5,000 bases of DNA from the NCBI GenBank assembly GCA_021796905.1, contig JAKABK010000188.1, forward strand, positions 1 to 5,000, given 5' to 3'. Below, one piece after another: positions 1 through 5,000 of this stretch. A program made the translations under genes and the position numbers. A model generated the notes under the pieces. The model was not told the DNA's origin. It worked only from the letters and a program-made list of their open reading frames with translations, and did no database searches. The stretch comes from Actinomycetes bacterium. GTDB taxonomy: Bacteria > Actinomycetota > Acidimicrobiia > Acidimicrobiales > Palsa-688. Position 1 is the first letter of the stretch; every line of letters starts with the position of its first letter.

Positions 1-109
1 CGCCGGTGCCGTCGCCGGTGGCGTCGTAGAAGCCGCGTACGAGGATCTCGTAGAACACCGCGTTCTGGAACCAGCGCAGGTCCCCACCGCCGGTGGACGA
101 GACGCTCAC
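1..109 (-). CDS. treS: Trehalose synthase / maltose alpha-D-glucosyltransferase, N-terminal fragment (runs off the left edge)
   Basis: TreS is a cytoplasmic GH13 enzyme that interconverts trehalose and maltose. Maltose is the precursor of the maltose-1-phosphate used by GlgE. Only the first 36 residues are in the window. After a short, poorly conserved leader (VSVSSTGGGDLR) comes the block WFQNAVFYEILVRGFYDATG followed by DGTG. This closely matches the characteristic TreS N-terminus (WF.dAVFYE.lvRgFyDsngDG.GD), the first beta strand of the catalytic barrel. The GTG start (109-107) overlaps the glgE stop codon (108-106) as GTGA. That arrangement, with only a weak purine-rich stretch upstream, suggests translation coupled to glgE. 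The catalytic residues lie outside the window. Whether a maltokinase (Mak/Pep2) domain is fused to the C-terminus, as in some actinobacteria, cannot be seen. Another GH13 hydrolase is possible but less likely given the VFYEILVRGFYD block. Confidence 0.92.
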   Translation of the reverse strand, partial: MSVSSTGGGDLRWFQNAVFYEILVRGFYDATGDGTG

Positions 110-2073
110 GGCAGACCGCCGGCCGACCCGGCCGGGGACCCGGTGCGCAGGTCGAGGACGTGGGCGACCCGCAGCCGCGGGTCGAGCCGTACGAAACCGG
201 TCGGACCGTTCCACGAGTAGCGCTCCCCCGAGAGGAGGTCGACCAGCGGGTAGGGGCGGTCCGCGGGGAGACCGAGGTGGGCCAGGTCGAGGTGCACCAG
301 GGACTCCTGGGTTGCCAACGGGTCGAGGGTGACCGTCACGAGCAGCGCGTCGTTGCCGTCGTCGCTCAGCTTGGCGTAGGCGAATATCGCCGGGTTGTCG
401 GTCGGGACCAGCACCAGGTTGCGCAGTCGGGCCAGCGCTCGATGGCCACGACGGAGCTCGTTGAGCTTGGCGATGAGTGGCGCGAGCGTGCCGGGACGGT
501 CGAAGTCGCGGCGCTTGAGCTCGTACTTCTCCGATCCCCGGTACTCCTCGTTGGTCTCCGACGCCGGCTCGTTCTCGTACAGCTCGTAACCGCTGTAGAT
601 CCCATACGACGGGGACAGGGTGGCCGCCAGCACGAGGCGCAGGGCGAAAGCGGCGGGCGGACCGTTGCGCAGCGGTCCGGCGAGGATGTCGGGCGTGTTG
701 GGCCAGAAGTTCGGTCGGAAGTAGTCGGCCGCGCGACCCGTGGTCAGCTCGGTCATGTAAGCCCACAACCCCTCCTCCCCGTCGCGCTCGGTCCGCCAGG
801 TGAAATAGGTGTAGCTCTGGGAGAAACCGACTTCTGCCAGTTTCTCCATCACCCGGGGACGGGTGAACGCCTCGGCGAGGAAGATCACCTCCGGGTGGCG
901 TGACTGGACCGACGGTATCAGCCATTCCCAGAACGCGATCGGCTTGGTGTGGGGGTTGTCCACCCGGAAGATGGCGACCCCGAGACCGATCCAGTACTCG
1001 AGGATGTCACGGCACGCCTGCCACAGCGCCACCCGGTCCTCGTCGCGCGCCGGCCAGAAGTTGATCGGGTAGATGTCCTGGTACTTCTTCGGCGGGTTCT
1101 CGGCGTAGGCGATGGACCCGTCGGGGCGGTGATGGAACCATTCGGGGTGCTCGGCGACCCAGGGGTGGTCCGGTGAGCACTGCAGCGCGTAGTCCAAGGC
1201 GAGCTCCATGCCGTGCTCGGCAACCGTCTCGCGCAGGTGGACGAAGTCCTCGACCGAGCCGAGCCCCGGGTCGATCGCGGTGTGCCCCCCGGCCTCCGAG
1301 CCGATGGCCCACGGGCTACCGGGATCGTCGGGACCGGCGACGAGGGCGTTGTCCCTGCCCTTGCGGTGGGTCCGGCCGATCGGGTGGACCGGGGGGAGGT
1401 ACAGCACGTCGAAACCGAGCCCCGCGAGCTGGGGGACCCGCGCCTCGGTGCCCCGGAACCCGCCGAAGGAGCGGGGGAACAGCTCGTACCACGCCCCGAC
1501 CAGGGCACGCTCCCGATCGACCCACAGCGGCTTGGGAGGGGCGACGGTCAGGTCGGTTGCCCCCTCCGGGCCGGCGAGGGCTTCGGCGACCGCACGGTTG
1601 AGAGCGGGCCGCAGACGCGAGACGGGGTCGAGCCCCTCGTCGGCCAGGGCGGCGAGAGCCACCTCGATCTCGGCTCGCTGCGCCCCGCCGACGCCCCGGG
1701 CTGAACCGAGCAGCGCCCGGCCCTCCGCGATCTCGACGGAGACGTCCTGGTCGACGTCGAGCTTGGCGAGCACCCGCCGGGCCCACGAAGCGTGCCGGTC
1801 GGTCCACGCCTGGACCACGATCTGGTGGCGTCCGGGCCGGTCGGCGACGACCCGGCCGGTCCACGAGTCGTTCACCCCGGCCCGCAGCGGTGCCACCGCC
1901 TCGGGCGAGCTGCGACCCTCGACGAACAACTGGACCCTGGCGGCGAGCACGTCGTGGCCGTCCTTGAAGATCACCGCTCGCACCGGCACCGCCTCGCCCA
2001 CCACCGCCTTCGCGGCGAAACCCGGCTCGGAGGTGCGGGGGCGGATGTCGTCGATCACGATGCGGCCCGTCAC
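106..2073 (-). CDS. glgE: Alpha-1,4-glucan:maltose-1-phosphate maltosyltransferase (GH13_3), complete, 655 aa
   Basis: GlgE transfers maltosyl units from alpha-maltose-1-phosphate to the non-reducing end of alpha-1,4-glucans, releasing phosphate, in the cytoplasm. Residues about 1-170 form the N-terminal beta-sandwich/helical (DUF3416-type) region. The GH13 barrel then begins near GAWYELFPRSFG. Visible signatures are LYLPPVHPIGRTHRKGRDN, the substrate-site block NPPKKYQDIYPINFW (K329, K330, Y331), FRVDNPHTKP with nucleophile Asp372, FLAEAFTRP with general acid/base Glu401, and NTPDIL with Asp462. Asp372 and Glu401 are 29 residues apart, the same spacing as D394/E423 of Streptomyces coelicolor GlgE. 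A C-terminal beta domain follows. The length is close to the family's usual 660-700 aa. The GTG at 2073 was chosen because the protein begins in typical GlgE fashion (TGRIVIDDIRP). The open frame upstream is only antisense to glgP, and a promoter-like box sits 7 nt before this GTG. The gene overlaps treS downstream by 4 nt. Confidence 0.97.
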   Translation of the reverse strand: MTGRIVIDDIRPRTSEPGFAAKAVVGEAVPVRAVIFKDGHDVLAARVQLFVEGRSSPEAVAPLRAGVNDSWTGRVVADRPGRHQIVVQAWTDRHASWARRVLAKLDVDQDVSVEIAEGRALLGSARGVGGAQRAEIEVALAALADEGLDPVSRLRPALNRAVAEALAGPEGATDLTVAPPKPLWVDRERALVGAWYELFPRSFGGFRGTEARVPQLAGLGFDVLYLPPVHPIGRTHRKGRDNALVAGPDDPGSPWAIGSEAGGHTAIDPGLGSVEDFVHLRETVAEHGMELALDYALQCSPDHPWVAEHPEWFHHRPDGSIAYAENPPKKYQDIYPINFWPARDEDRVALWQACRDILEYWIGLGVAIFRVDNPHTKPIAFWEWLIPSVQSRHPEVIFLAEAFTRPRVMEKLAEVGFSQSYTYFTWRTERDGEEGLWAYMTELTTGRAADYFRPNFWPNTPDILAGPLRNGPPAAFALRLVLAATLSPSYGIYSGYELYENEPASETNEEYRGSEKYELKRRDFDRPGTLAPLIAKLNELRRGHRALARLRNLVLVPTDNPAIFAYAKLSDDGNDALLVTVTLDPLATQESLVHLDLAHLGLPADRPYPLVDLLSGERYSWNGPTGFVRLDPRLRVAHVLDLRTGSPAGSAGGLP

Positions 2074-2080
2074 CGCGACC

Positions 2081-2086
2081 AAGCTA
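2081..2086 (-). promoter_or_regulatory. Candidate -10 box of glgE (TAGCTT), probably leaderless
   Basis: On the minus strand TAGCTT matches the actinobacterial TANNNT consensus. It is followed by 7 nt (2080-2074) and then the glgE GTG at 2073, so transcription would start at or next to the start codon. No TTGACA-like box is seen at the usual spacing: CCACCA occupies that place, inside the inverted repeat. The call rests on motif and spacing only. The matching arrangement at glgP strengthens it. Confidence 0.5.
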
Positions 2087-2100
2087 GAGGCTGACGGGCC

Positions 2101-2124
2101 GGGTGGTGGGAACCTGCACCACCC
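2101..2124. repeat. Perfect 8-bp inverted repeat with 8-nt spacer; candidate operator
   Basis: GGGTGGTG (2101-2108) and CACCACCC (2117-2124) are exact reverse complements separated by GGAACCTG. CGGGCC also occurs on each side (2095-2100 and 2125-2130), so a folded form could add four GGCC pairs after a 2-nt bulge. The arms cover the expected -35 positions of both divergent promoters. If both transcripts are leaderless the repeat is not transcribed. A DNA site for a dimeric regulator then explains it better than an RNA hairpin. The repeat is directly seen; the operator role is inferred. Confidence 0.6.
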
Positions 2125-2138
2125 CGGGCCGCCCCCGC

Positions 2139-2144
2139 TACCCT
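2139..2144 (+). promoter_or_regulatory. Candidate -10 box of glgP (TACCCT), probably leaderless
   Basis: TACCCT fits TANNNT and is followed by 7 nt (2145-2151) and the glgP GTG at 2152, the same spacing as on the glgE side. The bases before the GTG contain no AGGAGG-like ribosome binding site. The -35 position (about 2116-2121, GCACCA) is not consensus and lies in the right arm of the inverted repeat, which could mean activator dependence. This is motif-based only. Confidence 0.5.
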
Positions 2145-2151
2145 TGGGCCG

Positions 2152-4692
2152 GTGAGGGCCCTGCGAAGCTTCACCGTCAGATCCCGGCTGCCCGAGCCGC
2201 TCGCGCCGCTCCAGGAGCTGGCGTTCAACCTGCGCTGGGCGTGGGACCCACGTACGCGCGACCTGTTCCGCTGGGTGGACCCGGCGCTGTGGGAAGCCAG
2301 CTTCCACGACCCGGTGCGAGTGCTCAGCCTCGTCGACCGCCGCCGGCTCGACCAGCTCTGCAGCGATCCCGCGTTCATGGGCGTCCTCGGGGAGATCCAC
2401 GACGAGCTGCGCCGGTACTGCAGCGTCGGCCGCTGGTTCCGGACCCGGGCGGACAGCCCGCTGCGCTCGGTAGCGTACTTCTCTCCCGAGTTCGGGATCG
2501 CCGAGGCCCTTCCGCAGTACTCCGGCGGGCTCGGGGTCCTCGCCGGCGACCACCTGAAGGCGGCGAGCAACCTCGGGGTACCGCTCACCGGCGTCGGGCT
2601 CATGTACCGGATGGGCTACTTCCGCCAGTACCTCGACGGGGAGGGCTGGCAGGGCGAGCGCTACCCGGTGCTCGACCCGCATGCGATGGCCCTGCGCCTG
2701 GTGGAGGGAGCCTCGGTCGAAGTGGAGCTCGCCGGTGAGACCCTCGTCGCCCAGGTGTGGCTGGCGGAGGTCGGGAGGGTCCGGCTGTACCTGCTCGACG
2801 CCGACGTGGAGGCCAACCCGCTGCACCTCCGGGAAGTCACCGACCGCCTCTACGGCGGCGGGGTCGAGCACCGGCTCCGCCAGGAGATCCTCCTCGGGAT
2901 CGGGGGGACCCGTGCTCTCGCCGCTGTCGGTGTGGCGACCCAGGTGTTCCACACCAACGAGGGCCACGCCGGGTTCCTCGGTCTCGAACGCATCCGCGAA
3001 CTGGTGACCGAGGAGGGCCTCGGTTTCGCCGAGGCGATCGAAGCGGTCCGGGCGGGAACGATCTTCACCACCCACACGCCGGTACCGGCCGGCATCGACC
3101 GCTTCCCCCGGGAGCTGATGGAGCGTTACTTCGCTTCCTGGACCACCGAGGTCGGGGTGGGCATGGACCAGTTGATGGACCTCGGCCACTTCCCGGTCGA
3201 TCCGCCCGACACTCCGTTCAACATGGCGGTCATGGGGTTGCGCCTCGCCGCCCGCTCCAACGGGGTCGCCCGGCTCCACGGCGACACCAGCCGCCGGATG
3301 TTCCAGCCGCTCTGGCCGGCGGTCCCCGTCGAGGAGGTCCCGATCACCTCGATCACCAACGGGGTGCACGGCCGCACCTGGGTCTCGGCGGAGATGAGCG
3401 AGCTGTTCACCAAGTACGTCTCCCCGGCATGGGACGAGGCCGGACCGCAGGAGTGGGCCCGGATGCTCGAGGCGCGCGACGACGAGCTGTGGCGGGTACG
3501 CGAACAGGCCAGGGAAGCCCTGGTCGGCTCGGTCCGGGCACGCATGAAACGGACCCTCCTGGCAGCCGGCCTGCCGAGCCTCGACGCGTCTTGGGTGGAC
3601 GGAGCCCTCGACCCTCGCTACCTGATCGTCGGCTTCGCCCGCCGCTTCGCGGCCTACAAGCGCGCGACCCTCCTGCTCTCCCAGCCCGACCGCTTGAAGC
3701 GCCTCCTGCTCGACGAGCAACGTCCGCTCCAGCTCGTCTTCGCCGGTAAGGCCCATCCCGCCGACGAGCAGGGAAAGGAGATCATCGCCCGGATCGCCCG
3801 TTTCTCCGCCGACCCCGAGGTACGCCACCGGATCACCTTCGTCGAGGACTACGACATAGCGCTGGCCCGCACCCTCTGCCAGGGGGCCGACGTGTGGCTC
3901 AACACACCCCGCCGGCCGATGGAGGCGAGCGGGACCAGCGGGATGAAAGCGGCGCTCAACGGGGCGCTCAACTGCTCGATCCTGGACGGCTGGTGGGACG
4001 AGATGTTCGACGGTGACAACGGGTGGGCGATCACCTCGGCGGAGGTCTACGACGACGTCGCCCGGCGCGACGAGATCGAAGCCGAGAGCCTGTTCCAGAT
4101 CCTCGAACGCCAGATCGTCCCGCTGTTCTACGAACGCCCCGGCGGTCGGGTGCCGCGCGAGTGGCTGCGGCGGGTGAAGATCTCCCTCAGCTCGCTCGGG
4201 CCCCAGGTCCTCGCCTCCCGGATGGTCCGCGACTACGTGGAACAGATGTACGAGCCGACCGCCGCCCGGGTCGACAAGCTGTCGCGGGGGGCGCATGCGG
4301 GTGCCAGGCACCTGGCAGCGTGGCGGGAGAAGGTGCTCACCGCCTGGCCGGGGGTGGTGGTGGCGAGCGTCGACGGCGACCCGGGGAGATCCGATGCCGA
4401 GGTGGGCGGCACCCGCGAGGTCACAGCCCTGGTCCGCCTCGGGACCCTCGGTCCCGACGACGTCGCCGTGCAGCTCGTGCACGGGACCGTCCTCGGCGGC
4501 GACGAGCTGACCGCCACCGAGGTGGTCGAAATGACCCTGCAGGGCGGTGAGGGGGGTGAAGGCGTCGCCCACCGGTACGCCGGGAGCTTCACCTGCGAGC
4601 GGGCCGGCCGCCACGGCTACACCGTCCGGGTGGTCCCCCACCACCCCGACCTGGCCGACCCGATGGAGCTCGGTTGTGTGGCGTGGGCGTGA
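2152..4692 (+). CDS. glgP: Alpha-glucan (glycogen/maltodextrin) phosphorylase, GT35, complete, 846 aa
   Basis: GlgP is a PLP-dependent cytoplasmic enzyme that releases glucose-1-phosphate from the non-reducing ends of alpha-1,4-glucans. The N-terminus (RALRSFTVRSRLPEPLAPL, then NLRWAWDPRTRDLF) is the DUF3417 domain, about residues 1-115, found in the long actinobacterial type of phosphorylase. It resembles the start of mycobacterial GlgP, which supports the GTG at 2152. The catalytic region shows HTNEGHAGF (267-275), HTPVPAGID (from 308), GFARRFAAYKR (494-504) and FAGKAHPAD (530-538). It also has EASGTSGMKAALNGA, in which Lys599 should carry the PLP Schiff base. Arg498 and Lys503 align with phosphate-contacting R569 and K574 of rabbit muscle phosphorylase. 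A C-terminal beta-rich domain spans about 715-846. The usual N-terminal allosteric phosphorylation segment of animal enzymes is absent. The gene is divergent from glgE and convergent with the meaB-like gene. No frameshift or missing key residue was seen. Confidence 0.96.
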   Translation: MRALRSFTVRSRLPEPLAPLQELAFNLRWAWDPRTRDLFRWVDPALWEASFHDPVRVLSLVDRRRLDQLCSDPAFMGVLGEIHDELRRYCSVGRWFRTRADSPLRSVAYFSPEFGIAEALPQYSGGLGVLAGDHLKAASNLGVPLTGVGLMYRMGYFRQYLDGEGWQGERYPVLDPHAMALRLVEGASVEVELAGETLVAQVWLAEVGRVRLYLLDADVEANPLHLREVTDRLYGGGVEHRLRQEILLGIGGTRALAAVGVATQVFHTNEGHAGFLGLERIRELVTEEGLGFAEAIEAVRAGTIFTTHTPVPAGIDRFPRELMERYFASWTTEVGVGMDQLMDLGHFPVDPPDTPFNMAVMGLRLAARSNGVARLHGDTSRRMFQPLWPAVPVEEVPITSITNGVHGRTWVSAEMSELFTKYVSPAWDEAGPQEWARMLEARDDELWRVREQAREALVGSVRARMKRTLLAAGLPSLDASWVDGALDPRYLIVGFARRFAAYKRATLLLSQPDRLKRLLLDEQRPLQLVFAGKAHPADEQGKEIIARIARFSADPEVRHRITFVEDYDIALARTLCQGADVWLNTPRRPMEASGTSGMKAALNGALNCSILDGWWDEMFDGDNGWAITSAEVYDDVARRDEIEAESLFQILERQIVPLFYERPGGRVPREWLRRVKISLSSLGPQVLASRMVRDYVEQMYEPTAARVDKLSRGAHAGARHLAAWREKVLTAWPGVVVASVDGDPGRSDAEVGGTREVTALVRLGTLGPDDVAVQLVHGTVLGGDELTATEVVEMTLQGGEGGEGVAHRYAGSFTCERAGRHGYTVRVVPHHPDLADPMELGCVAWA

Positions 4693-4739
4693 CGACAGCT
4701 GCGCAGGGGTAGCCGGCCGCAGGGTCGGCGGGACCGACC
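4693..4739. other. Convergent glgP / meaB-like spacer (47 bp)
   Basis: This short gap lies between the glgP stop and the stop of the opposing gene. It holds one copy of a 22-nt direct repeat and a stem-loop. It contains no gene and no T-rich tract. Confidence 0.7.
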
Positions 4740-4766
4740 TCAGCCCGCAGGGTCGGCGGGACCGAC
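4717..4766. repeat. Two direct copies of a 22-nt unit (period 28) across the meaB-like stop codon
   Basis: Positions 4717-4738 and 4745-4766 are identical over 22 nt (beginning CCGCAGGG, ending ACCGAC). One copy lies in the convergent spacer. The other encodes the last residues (VGPADPA) of the MeaB-like protein, with its stop codon between the copies. The 28-nt period is not a multiple of three. Each copy contains a small inverted repeat. A local tandem duplication is the simplest explanation. Confidence 0.75.
4723..4739. terminator. Possible bidirectional stem-loop terminator (no U-tract)
   Basis: GGTCGG (4723-4728) pairs with CCGACC (4734-4739) around a 5-nt loop. A second 5-bp hairpin of the same sequence lies at 4752-4756 / 4762-4766. 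The position between convergent stops suits a terminator, but neither hairpin is followed by a T-run on either strand. If it acts, it is a non-canonical or Rho-assisted site. The evidence is weak. Confidence 0.3.
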
Positions 4767-5000
4767 GTCGGGGTCGACGTCGGCGAGCAGCGCTTCGGCC
4801 GCCGAGGCGGGATCGAGGCGGAGGGCGAGCATCTCCCCGGTGACCTCCTGCCACCGGGCGCCGGCCGCGACCGCACGGACCCGGGTCTCGATGCGTTGGA
4901 CGAGGAGCGCCTCGAGCTCGTCGAGGAGCCGGCGGCGACGGCGGGACCCGAGCTCGCCGGTACCCTCCAGCCACGACCGGTGCTCCCCGATCGCCTTCCA
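4740..5000 (-). CDS. meaB: MeaB/ArgK-family GTPase (methylmalonyl-CoA mutase chaperone), C-terminal 86 aa (runs off the right edge)
   Basis: MeaB is a G3E-class P-loop GTPase that protects and reactivates adenosylcobalamin-dependent methylmalonyl-CoA mutase. Only the C-terminal helical arm, used for dimerisation in this family, is present. It opens with WKAIGEHRSWLEGTGELGSR, which fits the family pattern (lW.aI..Hr.wl..sG.L..rR) just after the GTPase core. A charged helix (RRRRRLLDELEALLVQRIETRV) and a final helix (MLALRLDPASAAEALLADV) follow, resembling the family's last segment in which a DP/TP step leads to an A.E.LL helix. The tail DPDVGPADPAG is low-complexity, and part of it is encoded by a 22-nt repeat. 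No nucleotide-binding motif is in view, so the call rests on the tail alone. The stop TGA is at 4742-4740. The gene is convergent with glgP and functionally unrelated to it. Confidence 0.75.
   Translation of the reverse strand, partial: WKAIGEHRSWLEGTGELGSRRRRRLLDELEALLVQRIETRVRAVAAGARWQEVTGEMLALRLDPASAAEALLADVDPDVGPADPAG

Larger units (their letters stand above)
2074..2151. promoter_or_regulatory. Divergent glgE/glgP control region (78 bp)
   Basis: This is the whole gap between the two divergent GTG start codons. It contains a TANNNT box for each direction (2081-2086 minus, 2139-2144 plus) and a central inverted repeat (2101-2108 / 2117-2124). No strong Shine-Dalgarno sequence precedes either gene. 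The midpoint of the two start codons, of the two boxes and of the inverted repeat is the same point (2112.5). The arrangement suggests joint control of glucan synthesis and breakdown, but the regulator cannot be named from the sequence. Confidence 0.6.

Noticed and set aside
2097..2130. Riboswitch or attenuator hairpin in a 5' leader
   Set aside because: The inverted repeat could fold, but both predicted transcripts start at their GTG codons, so it would not be transcribed. There is also no T-tract or conserved riboswitch core.
1208..2155. A 315-codon plus-strand open frame antisense to glgE
   Set aside because: Its composition is Ser/Arg/Ala/Thr-rich and low in complexity, with no family resemblance. 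It lies wholly over strongly recognised glgE and ends at the glgP start.
2757..3749. A 330-codon plus-strand frame inside glgP
   Set aside because: It is an Arg/Gly/Pro-rich shifted frame of glgP, whose own frame carries all the phosphorylase motifs.
4589..4876. A minus-strand 95-codon frame over the glgP end and the spacer
   Set aside because: It overlaps the end of glgP and is in a different frame from the MeaB-like tail, which has clear family features. The composition is typical of a shadow frame.
2074..4974. A 967-codon open extension upstream of glgE on the minus strand, antisense to the whole of glgP
   Set aside because: Its translation is rich in Arg, Pro, Gly, His and Val with no recognisable domain. 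It is the mirror of a high-GC coding frame, which seldom contains stops. GlgE has a normal length and N-terminus from the GTG at 2073.
1..5000. Mobile element, CRISPR array, tRNA/rRNA, defence or other novel system
   Set aside because: No spaced repeats, transposase or integrase motifs, or tRNA-like folds were seen. Coding density is near complete, with housekeeping glucan genes and uniform composition.

Overview
The window comes from a very GC-rich bacterium. All three visible start codons are GTG, and the gene set (GlgE, TreS, a long DUF3417-type glucan phosphorylase) fits an Actinomycetota genome. An acidimicrobial-like lineage is possible, but that is only an impression from protein style and base composition. 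The region is a housekeeping alpha-glucan/trehalose metabolic locus, not a mobile or defence island.

Layout: positions 1-109 (minus) hold the first 36 codons of treS (trehalose synthase), which runs off the left edge. Positions 106-2073 (minus) hold complete glgE (maltose-1-phosphate maltosyltransferase). The glgE stop and treS start overlap by 4 bases (GTGA), so the two form an operon. Positions 2074-2151 are a 78-bp divergent intergenic region. It has a central 8+8-bp inverted repeat and, on each strand, a TANNNT box placed exactly 7 nt before a GTG start. Positions 2152-4692 (plus) hold complete glgP (alpha-glucan phosphorylase). Positions 4693-4739 are a short convergent spacer with a hairpin-forming direct repeat. 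Positions 4740-5000 (minus) are the C-terminal end of a MeaB/ArgK-type GTPase gene.

How the genes fit together: TreS interconverts trehalose and maltose. A maltokinase, not in view, would make maltose-1-phosphate, and GlgE polymerises that into alpha-1,4-glucan. GlgP works in the opposite direction, releasing glucose-1-phosphate from the glucan. Synthesis (glgE-treS) and breakdown (glgP) are thus transcribed back to back from one shared, strikingly symmetric control region. MeaB, a chaperone GTPase for methylmalonyl-CoA mutase, belongs to an unrelated neighbouring unit.

I see no previously undescribed system. The most interesting element is the symmetric divergent promoter at 2074-2151, which is predicted to drive two leaderless mRNAs.
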